A DNA stretch of 64,000 nucleotides, from positions 806,001 through 870,000 of the forward strand of contig NZ_CP101458.1 in NCBI RefSeq assembly GCF_024362525.1. The letters run 5' to 3'. This document shows, one piece after another, positions 33,427-42,768 of the stretch; position 1 is the stretch's first letter, and every line of letters starts with the position of its first letter. Origin of the DNA: Natrononativus amylolyticus. Lineage in GTDB: Archaea; Halobacteriota; Halobacteria; Halobacteriales; Natrialbaceae. Below the pieces are notes generated by a model, which was not told the origin of the DNA, did no database searches, and saw nothing but the letters and a program-made list of their open reading frames with translations. Made by a program: the position numbers and the translations under genes.

Positions 33427-33561
33427 TCAGTCGACGTCGACTTCCTTGACGTCCCGACTGCGCTCTTTCAGGAGCACGCGGTGGCCGCAGTAGGGACAGC
33501 GGACGCCTCCGTACTCGTCGAGTTGCACGTCGCGTTTACAGCGGGAGCACTTGTAGCTCAT
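33427..33561 (-). CDS. rpoP: RNA polymerase subunit P (Rpo12)
   Basis: This 44-residue zinc-ribbon subunit of archaeal RNA polymerase begins [19 protein letters not shown]. The four ligands are CSRC and CPYC, followed by [15 protein letters not shown] as in all RpoP proteins. It lies 17 bases downstream of the L37Ae gene. The length is normal for this subunit. Confidence 0.95.
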   Translation of the reverse strand: MSYKCSRCKRDVQLDEYGGVRCPYCGHRVLLKERSRDVKEVDVD

Positions 33562-33578
33562 GGCGAAGTAGTGGTCGC

Positions 33579-33848
33579 TCAGTTGTCGTCGTCGCCGAGT
33601 GCGGCGCGGATCGAGCGGCGGACGGTGCGTCCGGCGGGCGTCTCGGGGCGGTAGGCGCCGCCGGTGAAGATCTCGCCGGTTTCCTCGTTCTTCCAGATAC
33701 CCGTGCCGACGCGTTTGACGTCGTCACCGTCGACCTGGGAGTTTCGCATATCGTCTTCGATCTCGCTGACGCGGCGTCGTGCGACGCGGCCGTAGCGAGC
33801 GCCAAAGCGGCCCGCGCTGCCGACCGTTCGCTTCCGTTTCTCGGCCAT
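33579..33848 (-). CDS. rpl37ae: Ribosomal protein L37Ae (eL43), zinc ligands missing
   Basis: From ATG 33848 ([20 protein letters not shown]) the protein has 89 residues. The core [15 protein letters not shown], the RVGTGIW turn and [11 protein letters not shown] are typical. The two C-x2-C pairs that bind zinc in most L37Ae proteins are absent: the regions read [11 protein letters not shown] and WKNEETGEI, and the protein contains no cysteine. It keeps the fold's signature turns, so it should still be a functional ribosomal protein. The call rests on conserved motifs plus the rpoP neighbourhood. Confidence 0.92.
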   Translation of the reverse strand: MAEKRKRTVGSAGRFGARYGRVARRRVSEIEDDMRNSQVDGDDVKRVGTGIWKNEETGEIFTGGAYRPETPAGRTVRRSIRAALGDDDN

Positions 33849-33890
33849 AGTACCGCAAACTATCCCCAGCGGACGCATAAACCTGTTGAG

Positions 33891-34103
33891 TTACGACCGT
33901 TCCGCGGCGGTTCGCTCGGCCATCGGTCCGACGAGCACCTCGCGGACGACGAGTCCGAAGGCGGCCACGAAACCGGCCGGTGCGAGCGGCGCTCCGAGCA
34001 GTCCGGTGGCGACCCCGGTCGCGGCGATCGCGCTCCTGAACAGCAGCCCGCTCACCGCGAGCAGGGGGATCGCCGCGAGGACGACGTCAGCGCGCTCGAG
34101 CAT
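33891..34103 (-). CDS. Small two-helix membrane protein
   Basis: A 70-residue, very hydrophobic protein (MLERADVVLAAIPLLAVSGL...) has two membrane segments (about 7-30 and 35-58) and a short polar tail ending MAERTAAERS. It lies upstream of the L37Ae gene on the same strand with a 42-base gap. TATA-like AATTATATATC is directly upstream (about 34108-34118). No family was identified. Confidence 0.7.
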   Translation of the reverse strand: MLERADVVLAAIPLLAVSGLLFRSAIAATGVATGLLGAPLAPAGFVAAFGLVVREVLVGPMAERTAAERS

Positions 34104-34210
34104 AGCTAATTATATATCATTACCTCCCGCCGGAAAAGGCCCCGAGAACCAGCAGGTACTGTCACTTCGACGAGTCGACGACAGTGATCACCCCGTGGTC
34201 GTCGGGTCGG

Positions 34211-34927
34211 CTACCGAAACTCCTCCTCGGCGAGCACGTCGTTGAGGTCCTCCCGGATCCGCTCGCCCATCTCCCGATCCCGGGCCGTCGTCACCACCCG
34301 GTTCTCCTGGACGCTCGAGCCGTCCCGCAGCAGCATTCGGACGTTGCCGCCGTCGTCGGCGCGGGTCACCTTCGCCCGGAGCCCCGACTGTGAGCCCGTC
34401 CCGCCAGCGTCGATCGGTCCCGGAATCACCTTCTTGACGTGGGGGTGATCCGCCACGGTGTGGATCGCCCGTATCCCCGTTCGGCCGCCGATCAGGGTGG
34501 TGTGGCTGCCGCCGATCTTCTCGGCGGGCGGTGTTTCGACTACGTCGAGGGCCGGTTCGCCGCGGCGCTCGAGCACCGACTCGACTGGGTCCTCGCCGTC
34601 GACCCGGTAGAACTGGTGGTGAAGCTCCGAGCGCACGGCTCGAATCACCTCACGCTCGCCCGCGGCGTACACCTCCTCGGGGCGCTTGCGCCGGATGTCG
34701 TCGGCGAGCAGGCCGGCGAAGTTCCGCAGTTCGACCACCTCGCTCTCGCCGTCCTCGGGCGTCGTCGTGATCGTCGTCTCGCCGACGACCTCGTCCTCGG
34801 CGAGGATCGTCATCGTCGCCCGGTCGCGGGCGGCCTCGAGGACGACCGCGTCGGCGTTGGCCTCGCGACAGACCAGACAGAAGTCCCCCGGCTTCTCGAG
34901 GGGCGAGGCGCAGTGACGACACTCCAT
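34211..34927 (-). CDS. DUF2103-type metal-binding protein
   Basis: From ATG 34927 (MECRHCASPLEKPGDFCLVC) the protein has 238 residues. An N-terminal zinc ribbon with two C-x2-C pairs (C3, C6, C17, C20) leads into an alpha/beta domain with IGGRTGIRAIHTVADHPHVKKVIPG, a conserved patch in archaeal DUF2103 proteins. The function is unknown; nucleic-acid binding is a guess. It is preceded by a 102-residue hypothetical gene with a 41-base gap, probably in one operon. Confidence 0.75.
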   Translation of the reverse strand: MECRHCASPLEKPGDFCLVCREANADAVVLEAARDRATMTILAEDEVVGETTITTTPEDGESEVVELRNFAGLLADDIRRKRPEEVYAAGEREVIRAVRSELHHQFYRVDGEDPVESVLERRGEPALDVVETPPAEKIGGSHTTLIGGRTGIRAIHTVADHPHVKKVIPGPIDAGGTGSQSGLRAKVTRADDGGNVRMLLRDGSSVQENRVVTTARDREMGERIREDLNDVLAEEEFR

Positions 34928-34968
34928 ACCGGCGGTTGACGGCGCCGGTGTAAAACGACCGTGTTTTC

Positions 34969-35277
34969 TCACCAGGACCGCGAGAGCCACCGCCGGCGGA
35001 GCCGGGTGAAAAGGGACGGGTCGCCGTGGCGAACCCGCAGCGTCGTCCCGTCGTACTCGAAAAACAGCTCGGCGGCGGGGACGCGCTCGCCGTCGGGCAG
35101 GGTCACGGTCAGTTCGCCGGAGGGCACCGTGCCGCCGCCGCTGGGGCCGAACAGCGGCGGACGGCGGATGACGGGCTTCGAGACCGGCTCGCTGTACTCG
35201 ATCTCGTACACCGGCTCGTCGCCCGCCTCGAGTTTCTCCCAGTCGACGATCTCCCGGGTGAGGGTCTCTCCGATCAT
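34969..35277 (-). CDS. Conserved haloarchaeal hypothetical protein
   Basis: The 102-residue soluble protein has many beta strands: EPVYEIEYSEPVSKPVIRRP, then ELTVTLPDGERVPAAELFFEYDG. The C-terminus is strongly basic (SLFTRLRRRWLSRSW), which is unusual in a haloarchaeal protein and may bind RNA, membrane or a partner. No family was recognised. It is probably co-transcribed with the DUF2103 gene. Confidence 0.65.
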   Translation of the reverse strand: MIGETLTREIVDWEKLEAGDEPVYEIEYSEPVSKPVIRRPPLFGPSGGGTVPSGELTVTLPDGERVPAAELFFEYDGTTLRVRHGDPSLFTRLRRRWLSRSW

Positions 35278-35345
35278 ACCGGGCGCTGCTCCCGACAGCT
35301 AAATGAACGTGTCGGCTCCGGGAGACGGAACCGGGAACGATCGGC

Positions 35346-35846
35346 TCAGTTCGCGTTCTCGTTCGCTTCGTCCGCGTCCGTCGACGGGTCGGGATGGGTC
35401 GTGTCCAGCAGGTTCTGCAGGTATCGCATCCCGGTAGCGACGCCCATCACGCTGTCCATCACCGCCTGCTGACTCGCCTCGTTGGGGTAGATCCGATGCT
35501 CCATCTGGACGGTCTCGGCGTCTCGAAGGGCACAGGCCCGGTCCTCCTCGTCGAGGAACGTGTAGAACCCGGGCGTCGCCGCGAGTACCGGCCCCATCTG
35601 CGCCAGGAGCTCCGTACGCGATTCCTCGTCGCGCACGAGCCGTTTCGCCCGCTCGGTGTCGAACGCGGTGCGTCCGACCACCCGAATCGGACCGCGCTTC
35701 TCCTCTTTGATGAGGTGAATCGGCAGCCTCGAGAGCGTCACCTCCAGGTTGAACTCCGTCGCGTCGTCGGCGTGCGACGAGATATCCTGAATGGCGTTTT
35801 CGTCGAGCCACCAGCGGACCTGGTCGATGCTTACGTGGGTCGTCAT
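35346..35846 (-). CDS. DUF2299-type protein
   Basis: The protein has 166 residues. The pattern of a small N-terminal helix (VRWWLDENAI), an alternating alpha/beta core with RLPIHLIKEEKRGPIRVVGR, and helical C-terminal part (QQAVMDSVMGVATGMRYLQNLL) fits the archaeal DUF2299 family, which has a secretion-chaperone-like fold. The tail is acidic and Asn-rich. A stand-alone gene with its own AT-rich upstream region. Confidence 0.65.
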   Translation of the reverse strand: MTTHVSIDQVRWWLDENAIQDISSHADDATEFNLEVTLSRLPIHLIKEEKRGPIRVVGRTAFDTERAKRLVRDEESRTELLAQMGPVLAATPGFYTFLDEEDRACALRDAETVQMEHRIYPNEASQQAVMDSVMGVATGMRYLQNLLDTTHPDPSTDADEANENAN

Positions 35847-36028
35847 GACCCGACTTCAGCGTCGGTTCGAAAAAGGGTTGAGCCGGCAGCAGCCGTTATT
35901 TCCGCCCTCGAGTCAGTACGAGCCCACGAAGTTTCACGACACCCCACCATTCGCAGGTGGCAGGAAGATCGCTCGAGCCTCGAGGTGGAAAAACGAGCCG
36001 TGCCACTCTGTGTCGAGGTTTCGGTTAG

Positions 36029-36451
36029 TCAACTCGAGGCCGAATCGGCTAACTTCGTCCCGCAGGCCCGGCAGTACCGCGCGCCCTCCCGGAGAACGGC
36101 CTCGCACTCCGGACAGACGATGCCATTGGCGGGGGCGGTCGAACCGAGTTCGGTGCCACAGGACCAGCAGTAGTCGGCGTCCTCGGCGACGTCGGCCCCG
36201 CAGTTCGGACAGCCGACGGCCTCCTCCCAGAGCACCTGTCGGCGGGTCTTCGTCGCATAGTTGTACGCCCCCCAGAGGACGTTCCCGATCCCCATCGTCC
36301 ACCAGATCGTCAAGAGCGCGACGAGCAGGTGCGATCCCAGGGAGCCGAATTCTCGGTCGACCATGACCACCCGGTCGCGGTCTTCCTGCTCGATCCGCCA
36401 GCCTCGAGCCACCAAGTCGTCGATCTCACGCTGTAGTCGAGCGCTTCGCAT
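36029..36451 (-). CDS. Membrane protein with double zinc ribbon
   Basis: The 140-residue protein begins with a soluble segment (RLQREIDDLVARGWRIEQED). One or two short membrane helices follow (about 38-65, LGSHLLVALLTIWWTMGIGNVLWGAY). The second half has two zinc ribbons: CPNC...CWSC and CPEC...CRAC. Proteins of this type (helix hairpin plus ribbons) are common in haloarchaea; the role is unknown. It lies upstream of truD on the same strand. Confidence 0.75.
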   Translation of the reverse strand: MRSARLQREIDDLVARGWRIEQEDRDRVVMVDREFGSLGSHLLVALLTIWWTMGIGNVLWGAYNYATKTRRQVLWEEAVGCPNCGADVAEDADYCWSCGTELGSTAPANGIVCPECEAVLREGARYCRACGTKLADSASS

Positions 36452-36499
36452 AGGGGTCGTAGAACTCGAGGCTGCAAAAGGCTGTCAGCCGTGCCGGGG

Positions 36500-37876
36500 T
36501 CAGCCGAGGTCGACCGGATCGACCTTCAGGTACTCCCGCAACAGCACCGTCGCGTAAGAGCCCTTCGGCAGCGAAAACGACAGCGTCAGCGGCTCGAGGT
36601 CGTACTCGAGGCCCGTCCGAACCAGGATCGCCCGTCGAGTGCCGGTCGAGTGAAACTCCCCCGGCAGGTCGAAGTCCGCGGGCTCGAGGTCCAGTTCTGC
36701 GAGCACCTCGCGTTCGATCTCGCCCTGCTCGCCGTCGGCGAGTTCCGTTTCGGTGCCGACCAGCGGCGCGGTGACGAACGCCCGGCCGCGCTCGCAGTGG
36801 CGGGTCACCGACCGAACCCGGCGCTCGTCGACGCGCTGCTCGCGGTCGATGTCCGGAAGCTCGAGGCCCTCTGGGGCGTCCGTATCCGAAAAGCAGACGA
36901 CGTCGCCCGCGACGGGTTTCTCGAAGGGGAGTCCGCGCTCGAGGCGACGACTCAGCATCAGGTTGAACGCGTACGACTGGGCGGCGTGGACGAACAGCCG
37001 CTGGAGGTTCGAGGGCAGGCGCTCGAGCGTTTTCCGAAAGTCCACGGGGCCTGGCTCGCCATCGCACTCGGCGAGTCCGTGGAGCAGGGAGCGCTCGTAG
37101 CGGAGGCCGCTGGGGAAGCGCTCGAGGGCCGCGTGCCAGTCTCGATCGTCTCCCTCGCACAGTTCGTCGAAGACGAACTGGCGGGCCTCCTGGGTCGCGT
37201 CGGGTTCGCTCTCGAAAGGGTTGCTGAGATAGGCGAGGACGGCCCCCTCCCAGTCGCCGCGGACGATCTCGAGGCCGACCTTGTGGGTGATCGGCCGCCG
37301 GCTGCCGAACCGTTGCTGGCCGAAGAAGTTGGGGACGCCGACGCTGGTGGATGACTCGTCGTCCGCATCCCCTCCCTCGAGCCCCCCGAACGCCGCCAGT
37401 TCATCGGTGATTGCAGCCGCGTTTTCGGGGGACTCGGGCTCGCTGACGACCAGTTCGAAGGCGTTGCCCGCGAGATCGCCGAACTCGATGGACCGGCCGG
37501 CTCGGCCCAGCACCTCGATCTCGGCCCCGCTGACGTCGGGCAGGTCGTCGGGATCGGCGCCGTAGACCGAAAACAGCTGCGTGGTGACGGCGTACTTGTC
37601 CTTCGTCCCGGCCCAGTTGACCCGCTCGCGGGAAATCCCCAGTGCGTCCGAGAGCCGGGTAGCGAAGTCGTTGGTGTCCCACCCCGAGAGCGTCGCCCGG
37701 AAGACGAGGTGGGGGTAGGCGTCCGTCGACGCCGAGAGGGGTTCGGTCGCGAAGCGCTCGAGTTCGCGCACGCGAAAGTGATCGTCGCGCTGGCGCAGGC
37801 GGCCGCCGACGCCGTCGGCGGCGGAGACGTAGTGGTCCATGCCGACGAGCTGCTCGGTTGGGTGGGCGGGACGCAT
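36500..37876 (-). CDS. truD: tRNA pseudouridine(13) synthase TruD
   Basis: TruD converts U13 of some tRNAs to pseudouridine. From ATG 37876 ([20 protein letters not shown]) it has 458 residues. The catalytic Asp lies in [14 protein letters not shown] (about residue 93). The TruD-specific insertion domain and the late NFFGQQRFG motif are present. The frame continues 84 codons upstream, but that part runs antisense through a pseudogene remnant. A second Met (37840) is a less likely start. Confidence 0.95.
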   Translation of the reverse strand: MRPAHPTEQLVGMDHYVSAADGVGGRLRQRDDHFRVRELERFATEPLSASTDAYPHLVFRATLSGWDTNDFATRLSDALGISRERVNWAGTKDKYAVTTQLFSVYGADPDDLPDVSGAEIEVLGRAGRSIEFGDLAGNAFELVVSEPESPENAAAITDELAAFGGLEGGDADDESSTSVGVPNFFGQQRFGSRRPITHKVGLEIVRGDWEGAVLAYLSNPFESEPDATQEARQFVFDELCEGDDRDWHAALERFPSGLRYERSLLHGLAECDGEPGPVDFRKTLERLPSNLQRLFVHAAQSYAFNLMLSRRLERGLPFEKPVAGDVVCFSDTDAPEGLELPDIDREQRVDERRVRSVTRHCERGRAFVTAPLVGTETELADGEQGEIEREVLAELDLEPADFDLPGEFHSTGTRRAILVRTGLEYDLEPLTLSFSLPKGSYATVLLREYLKVDPVDLG

Positions 37877-37900
37877 TCGTCCGCTATTCCGGGCCCGTGA

Positions 37901-38227
37901 TGCAAATGCGCCACGGTTCGTCGAAACTGCGAGCATCGAGGGCGATACCGGATCCGGCGTGACGCCGTCGACACCGTCGAACGTGAGGACGACCACTACC
38001 GCCTCGAGGGGACGGCGGAGGAGATTCACGGGTACGAAACCCTCTCGGTCAACGTGACGCTCGCCGACGACGGCGTCGTCGACTCGTACTACGTCGAGGG
38101 CGTGCGTTCGGGTGACGACGAGCGCCACACCTCCGAGTACGCGGTCGACATTGAGCGGGGCGCGACCGACCTCGAGGAGCCGCCGTGGCTCGAGGAATCG
38201 AAAACCGCGGTCGGATCGGAGCAGTGA
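37901..38227 (+). pseudogene. Remnant of a secreted/lipoprotein gene, 5' end missing
   Basis: The frame is open from a TGA at 37898-37900 to a TGA at 38225, but has no ATG, GTG or TTG start near its beginning. The last 95 residues look like a real acidic protein: [37 protein letters not shown] and a final Glu-rich tail. Those are features of C-terminal domains of haloarchaeal lipoproteins. Its first part lies back-to-back with the truD start, so the gene has probably lost its 5' half by rearrangement. Confidence 0.55.
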
Positions 38228-38264
38228 CCCGAGCGTCGCGGCTCGAACGCGGTGACCGCCTCCG

Positions 38265-38513
38265 ATGACCGCTCCCTCACGCGCCGAAACGACCGTCGGC
38301 GTCGCCGCGATGGTCGGCCTGTTCGTCGTCTTCGAGGCGCTGTTCGGCGACGGCGTCTCCCTCGACTCCGTCCTGGCGGTGAGCGCCGGCGGGGCGCTGG
38401 TGGTGGTGATCGCGACGAGCGAGATGAGCGCGCTCGAGCGCCGACCGGCGATGCTCGCCGCGGTCGCGCTCTCGATCCTGCTGGTGGCCCTGGCGTTGTG
38501 GCTGCACGCCTGA
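38265..38513 (+). CDS. Small three-helix membrane protein
   Basis: The 82-residue protein ([20 protein letters not shown]...) has three hydrophobic segments: about 9-27, 34-52 and 60-80. Between the last two is a charged loop, [10 protein letters not shown]. It converges on the hydrolase gene at 38525 with an 11-base gap. No family was recognised. Confidence 0.6.
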   Translation: MTAPSRAETTVGVAAMVGLFVVFEALFGDGVSLDSVLAVSAGGALVVVIATSEMSALERRPAMLAAVALSILLVALALWLHA

Positions 38514-38524
38514 CGGGGTCGCTC

Positions 38525-39172
38525 TCACTCGCCCCCGGCGACCGACGCAACCAGATCGCGCACGTACGCGAGTTCGTCCTCGTTGACGGTGTGACCCATT
38601 CCCTCGTAGATCCGCTCGGTGACGTCGGCCTCGAGCCCCTCGAAGACCGCGGCGGACTCGCGGACCCGCTCGAGCGGGATGTGCGGGTCGCGGTCGCTAC
38701 AGCCGAAGAAGACCGGCGTCCCCTCCATCGAGCCCTCGTAGGCGAAGTCGGTCCCCTCCGGGCCGATGAGCCCGCCGCTCAGGGCGACGACGCCCCCGTA
38801 GCGGCGGGCGTTTCGGGCCGCGAACTCGGTCGAGAGACAGCCGCCCTGGGAGAACCCGAGGAGGATCGTCCGCTCGAGGGGGATACCCTCGTTCTCGATC
38901 CGTTTCGTGAGGTCCTCCAGCAGCGACAGGGCGGAGTCGAGGTGGGGCTGGTTCGCCTCGGTCGGCGCGAGAAACGACTGCGGGTACCAGGTTCCCCGAT
39001 TCGCCTGCGGCGCGAGGTACGCGACGTCGTCGCGACCGAGCTGGTTCGCCAGGTCGAGCATCCCGCGGGCGCGGGCGCCCCGCCCGTGAACGAGGATCAT
39101 CGCGGCCGACGCCGTCGAGAGCTCGGCGCCGGCGGTTTCGACCGGCTGGTCGCCGTGTGGATCGTCGGTCAT
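38525..39172 (-). CDS. Alpha/beta hydrolase (phospholipase/carboxylesterase family)
   Basis: The 215-residue protein has the compact serine esterase fold. The nucleophile elbow is GFSQGGCL (Ser about residue 109), the acid is probably Asp in CSDRDPHIP, and the histidine lies in GMGHTVNEDEL. The oxyanion region is LVHGRGARARGM. The family includes carboxylesterases and acyl-protein thioesterase-like enzymes; the substrate is not predictable. A single gene, convergent with the membrane protein at 38265. Confidence 0.88.
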   Translation of the reverse strand: MTDDPHGDQPVETAGAELSTASAAMILVHGRGARARGMLDLANQLGRDDVAYLAPQANRGTWYPQSFLAPTEANQPHLDSALSLLEDLTKRIENEGIPLERTILLGFSQGGCLSTEFAARNARRYGGVVALSGGLIGPEGTDFAYEGSMEGTPVFFGCSDRDPHIPLERVRESAAVFEGLEADVTERIYEGMGHTVNEDELAYVRDLVASVAGGE

Positions 39173-39253
39173 ACTCGGGCGGACGGGCCGGAGCCGAAAA
39201 GAGGTTCGTGCGGCGGCGAACCGAACCGGGATCAGGCGTGCCGGCGGCGCTCG

Positions 39254-39592
39254 CTAGAGCAGCGAGAGCTCGCCTGTCACCCGGTCGACAGCCGCCTCGT
39301 CGGCCGGCCCGACCGCGAGCGCGGTGACGGTTCCCGGCTCGAGTTGCGTGTGACCGGCGTCCCGGATCACCGCGTTGGGCAGCCCCTTCCGGTCGGCGAT
39401 CTCGGAGAGCTCGTACAGCGTCCGCTCGTCGCTCGCCTTCAGAACGACCTTCTTCTGGCCGCCGCCCTTCCACTGCTTGCGGGCGCGGTCGTCCGCTTTC
39501 TCGTAGGCCGACAGCGACGCGTGGGCGACCTGCGCGGCGAGCTTTCCCTCTCCCATACCGATGTCCGTTCGGGCGACGATGGCCTGTTTCAT
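39254..39592 (-). CDS. pth2: Peptidyl-tRNA hydrolase Pth2
   Basis: Pth2 recycles peptidyl-tRNA released from stalled ribosomes. From ATG 39592 ([20 protein letters not shown]) it has 112 residues, the normal Pth2 length. Conserved elements include [12 protein letters not shown], the [11 protein letters not shown]-like [13 protein letters not shown] strand, and [27 protein letters not shown]. The frame is open far upstream but without coding character there. It lies 80 bases before the end of the upstream esterase gene on the same strand. Confidence 0.95.
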   Translation of the reverse strand: MKQAIVARTDIGMGEGKLAAQVAHASLSAYEKADDRARKQWKGGGQKKVVLKASDERTLYELSEIADRKGLPNAVIRDAGHTQLEPGTVTALAVGPADEAAVDRVTGELSLL

Positions 39593-39686
39593 ACCAGGTG
39601 GTCGTCCTCCGAGCCTAAAGTGGCGCTGATCCGTTGCGCTCGAGGCGAGTCGGTAGATTCTTTTCAATAGGCTGACCCCATCGAGT

Positions 39687-40307
39687 ATGGTGCGAACGCA
39701 GCTGCTCGATCCGAAACGGTACTTCGCCGAGCGCGAGCGGCTGTCGGTGGGGCGTGCCGGTGCGGTCGTCGTCTGCTTCTGGGTGGTTTCGGTTGTCGCG
39801 CTGACGGCGTTCGTCCAGTCGCTCGAGCCCGCGACTGGCTCCCTCGAGACGTCCGCCGCGTCGATGTATCTCACCCAGTCGATCATCGTCGCCGTTTACG
39901 GTGTCGTTGCGCTGTGGCTCTGTCTGGCTGTCGCGCTGCATTTTCTCGCGTGCTGGACGGGTGGGCAGGGGCGATTTTTCGAGGCGCTATCGATCGGCGG
40001 CTGGGCGTTCGCGCCGCCACAGCTCCTCGCTCCGGTGGTCGTCCCCATCGCGATTTCAGTGGGGCGGACGGGCGTCGGTCAGCCCGACGAGAGCGGCGTT
40101 GCCGTCTTCCAGGGGGTGCGGGAGCTGATTCGCAGCGGCGCGTTCGACGCCGTCCTCGCCGTCCTCGCCACCTGGACGATCGTCCTCTGGGCGTACGGCC
40201 TCGAGCAGCGGTACGAGCTGCCGTTCGTCCGGGCCGTCGGCTGTGCGGCCGCGGTCGCGCTCGCGGTCGTCGCCACCGTGTTCGTCATCACACTCGGGTT
40301 CCGGTAG
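39687..40307 (+). CDS. Yip1-domain membrane protein
   Basis: The 206-residue protein starts with [20 protein letters not shown], a typical Yip1 opening. Five membrane segments follow (around [75 protein letters not shown] and [20 protein letters not shown]). Archaeal Yip1-like proteins have no known function. A stand-alone gene between pth2 and dcd. Confidence 0.8.
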   Translation: MVRTQLLDPKRYFAERERLSVGRAGAVVVCFWVVSVVALTAFVQSLEPATGSLETSAASMYLTQSIIVAVYGVVALWLCLAVALHFLACWTGGQGRFFEALSIGGWAFAPPQLLAPVVVPIAISVGRTGVGQPDESGVAVFQGVRELIRSGAFDAVLAVLATWTIVLWAYGLEQRYELPFVRAVGCAAAVALAVVATVFVITLGFR

Positions 40308-40386
40308 GCCGGCGACCGGCCGGACGACACGGCGTCGCCGGCGGGCATCGGGAACTTTACGCCGCTTCCCGCTCGAGTCATCCACC

Positions 40387-40995
40387 ATGATCCTCTCGGA
40401 TGCGGACATCCTGCGGCGACTCGAGGCGGACGACCTCGCCATCGAACCGATCGACGACCCCGAACTGCAGATCCAGCCGGCGAGCGTCGACCTCCGACTG
40501 GGTGCGGAGTTTCTCGAGTTCCAGCGGGCGAACATCCCGTGTATCCACCCGAACTCCGAGCAGGAGGTCGACGAGTACGTCACCGAGACGGTCGTCGACG
40601 AGGGCGAGGACTTCATCCTCCACCCCGGCGACTTCGTGCTGGGGACGACCTACGAGCGCGTCGAGATCCCGGCGGACCTCATCGCCCACGTCGAGGGGCG
40701 ATCCTCGCTCGGCCGGCTCGCCGTGGTCGTCCACGCCACCGCCGGCCTCTGCGATCCCGGCTACAGGGGCCAGATCACCCTCGAACTCTCGAATCTCGGC
40801 ACCGCGCCAGTCGCGCTCACGCCGGGTATGCGGATCTCCCAGCTCACCTTCACGGAGCTGAAGACCCCCGCAGAGCGGCCCTACGGCAGCGACCGCGGCT
40901 CGAAGTACCAGGACCAGGACGGCCCGCAGGCCTCGCGCATCCAGAGCGACGACGAGTTCGGCGGCGACCAGCTTCGACGCGACGGAAACGAGTAG
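40387..40995 (+). CDS. dcd: dCTP deaminase
   Basis: This enzyme deaminates dCTP to dUTP for thymidylate synthesis; some archaeal versions also remove pyrophosphate. From ATG 40387 ([20 protein letters not shown]) it has 202 residues. The family motifs [28 protein letters not shown] and [13 protein letters not shown] are intact, with the catalytic Glu in the last. The acidic C-terminus ([15 protein letters not shown]) is a halophile feature. The 48-codon upstream extension of the frame covers the end of the Yip1 gene and is not credible. Confidence 0.95.
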   Translation: MILSDADILRRLEADDLAIEPIDDPELQIQPASVDLRLGAEFLEFQRANIPCIHPNSEQEVDEYVTETVVDEGEDFILHPGDFVLGTTYERVEIPADLIAHVEGRSSLGRLAVVVHATAGLCDPGYRGQITLELSNLGTAPVALTPGMRISQLTFTELKTPAERPYGSDRGSKYQDQDGPQASRIQSDDEFGGDQLRRDGNE

Positions 40996-41067
40996 GCGCC
41001 GCGGGCCGGCCGCGCGGCGCGGTAACCCCAGAGTTATTTCCGCCGCGGCCCTACCGATCGGCAACGA

Positions 41068-41967
41068 ATGAAATTCGTCGAAGAGATCGTCGTCGAAGAG
41101 TTCCTCCCCACGGTTCGTTCGCTGCTCGCCGGCGAGCTCCGCGACCGGGGGCTCACGCAGAGCGAGGTCGCCGAGATGCTCGGGATCAGCCAGAGCGCCG
41201 TCTCGAAGTACGCCCACGGCGAGGTGGCGACCAACGATCGCATCGCCGCCGACGACCGGGTCACCTCGCTCGTCTCCCGGCTTGGCGAGGGACTGGCCGC
41301 CGGCGATATGACCTCGGTGCAGGCGTTGATCGAGGTGGAAATTCTGATCCGCGAACTCGAGAACGGCGGCGACCTGCTGGCGGTTCTCCACGAGGAGGCC
41401 GTCCCCGAACTCGCCGACCACGGCGAGAGCTTCCGGGTGCACGATCCGGACAACGCGCTCCGGACGAGCGAGCGGGTGCTCTCGTCGCTTCGCGGCGGGC
41501 TTCGCATCCTCGAGAACGCGAGCGGCTTCGCGGGGCTCATCCCCGCCGTGGGCTCGAACCTGGTCGCGTGTACGCCCGACGCCGAGGACGTCGACGACGT
41601 CGCCGGCGTCCCCGGCCGGATCTTCGACGTCAAGGGGCGGGCGACGGTGCCGGCGGGTCCCGAGTTCGGCGTCTCCGAGCACGTCGCGACCGTCCTGCTG
41701 GCCGCCCGCCGACACGGCTCCGACGCGGCTGCCGCGGGGAACATCCGCTACGATCCCGCCCTCCTCGCCGACCTCGAGGAACGAGGCCACGTCACCGCCG
41801 AGTTCGACGAGACCGGCGACGTCGCCTCGAGCGTCGGCGCGGCGATCGAAGCCCGACCGGAGGCGACGGTGCTCTACCAGACGGGCGGGCAGGGAATCGA
41901 GCCGATCAGTTACGTCCTCGGCCCCGACGCGGAGTCGGTCGCCGACGCGATCCGATCGCTGGTCTGA
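41068..41967 (+). CDS. HTH regulator with ThiN domain (thiamine-related)
   Basis: The 299-residue protein has an N-terminal HTH (LTQSEVAEMLGISQSAVSKYAHG, about residues 29-51) followed by a linker. The C-terminal ThiN domain (about 120-299) has NASGFAGLIPAVGSNLVACTP, GRIFDVKGRATVPAGPEFG and GIEPISYVLGP. ThiN is a thiamine-phosphate synthase domain. Combined with an HTH it resembles the archaeal thiamine regulator ThiR, which senses thiamine phosphate. A TATA-like GTTATTT lies near 41033. The methyltransferase gene follows after one base. Confidence 0.88.
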   Translation: MKFVEEIVVEEFLPTVRSLLAGELRDRGLTQSEVAEMLGISQSAVSKYAHGEVATNDRIAADDRVTSLVSRLGEGLAAGDMTSVQALIEVEILIRELENGGDLLAVLHEEAVPELADHGESFRVHDPDNALRTSERVLSSLRGGLRILENASGFAGLIPAVGSNLVACTPDAEDVDDVAGVPGRIFDVKGRATVPAGPEFGVSEHVATVLLAARRHGSDAAAAGNIRYDPALLADLEERGHVTAEFDETGDVASSVGAAIEARPEATVLYQTGGQGIEPISYVLGPDAESVADAIRSLV

Positions 41968-41968
41968 G

Positions 41969-42646
41969 ATGGCGGGAAACCGGACCGGCTCCGAGAGCGC
42001 ACAGGCGTTCTACGGGCGCTGGGCGCGCCTCTACGACCTGCTCGCGCGCCGAACCCCGGGGATCTCGGCCCTGCGGGCGCGGGCGGCGGCGGCGTGTCGC
42101 CTCGAACCCGGTGACACCGTCGTCGAGATGGGGTGTGGCACCGGCGCGAACCTGCCGTACCTGCGCGAGCGCGTCGGCCCGGAGGGGACCGTGATCGGCG
42201 TGGATTTCACGGGGCCGGTGCTCGAGCGCGCCCGCGACCTCACTGCCGAGTACGACAACGTCCACGTCGTCCGTGGCGACGCGACCCGGCCGCCGGTCGA
42301 CGACGCCGACGCGGTGCTCGCGACGTTCGTCGTCGGGATGCTCGCCGACCCCGCGGGCGCTGTCGACGACTGGTGTGACCTCGTCGGCCCCGGCGGCCAC
42401 GTCGTCCTCGTCAACGCCGCGCGCAGCGAGGCGTGGTACGCGCCGCCGGTCAACGCGCTGTTCCGGGCCGTCACCGTGCTCTCGACGCCGCCCACGCTAA
42501 AGTTCCGTTACGACACCGAGCCCCACCGTCGGCTGGACGAGCGGGTCGCCGCGGGCCACGGGCGCCTCCGGGGGCGCTCGAGGGCGGTCGCCCACGAGAC
42601 CCACGCCCTCGGGGTCGTGCGGCTGACCGGCGGCGAGATCGAATAG
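41969..42646 (+). CDS. Class I SAM-dependent methyltransferase
   Basis: The 225-residue protein has the SAM site VVEMGCGTGANLPYL (about residues 52-66), acidic loop IGVDFTGPVLERAR, and DADAVLATFVVGMLADP as motif IV. The C-terminal part carries a TLKFRYDTEPHR segment. It resembles small-molecule (ubiquinone/menaquinone-like or lipid) methyltransferases. The substrate is unknown. The gene begins one base after the ThiN-domain gene's stop codon, so the two are co-transcribed. Confidence 0.85.
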   Translation: MAGNRTGSESAQAFYGRWARLYDLLARRTPGISALRARAAAACRLEPGDTVVEMGCGTGANLPYLRERVGPEGTVIGVDFTGPVLERARDLTAEYDNVHVVRGDATRPPVDDADAVLATFVVGMLADPAGAVDDWCDLVGPGGHVVLVNAARSEAWYAPPVNALFRAVTVLSTPPTLKFRYDTEPHRRLDERVAAGHGRLRGRSRAVAHETHALGVVRLTGGEIE

Positions 42647-42768
42647 CGGACCCGACGAATCGGAGTCGCACCCGCGTCGCCTGCGAGTGGTTCATTCAGC
42701 GGCACAACCTCGCGTTGACCGCCGTACCGACCCCCGAGATATTTGTGCTCGCTGGCTGTGTGAGGCTC

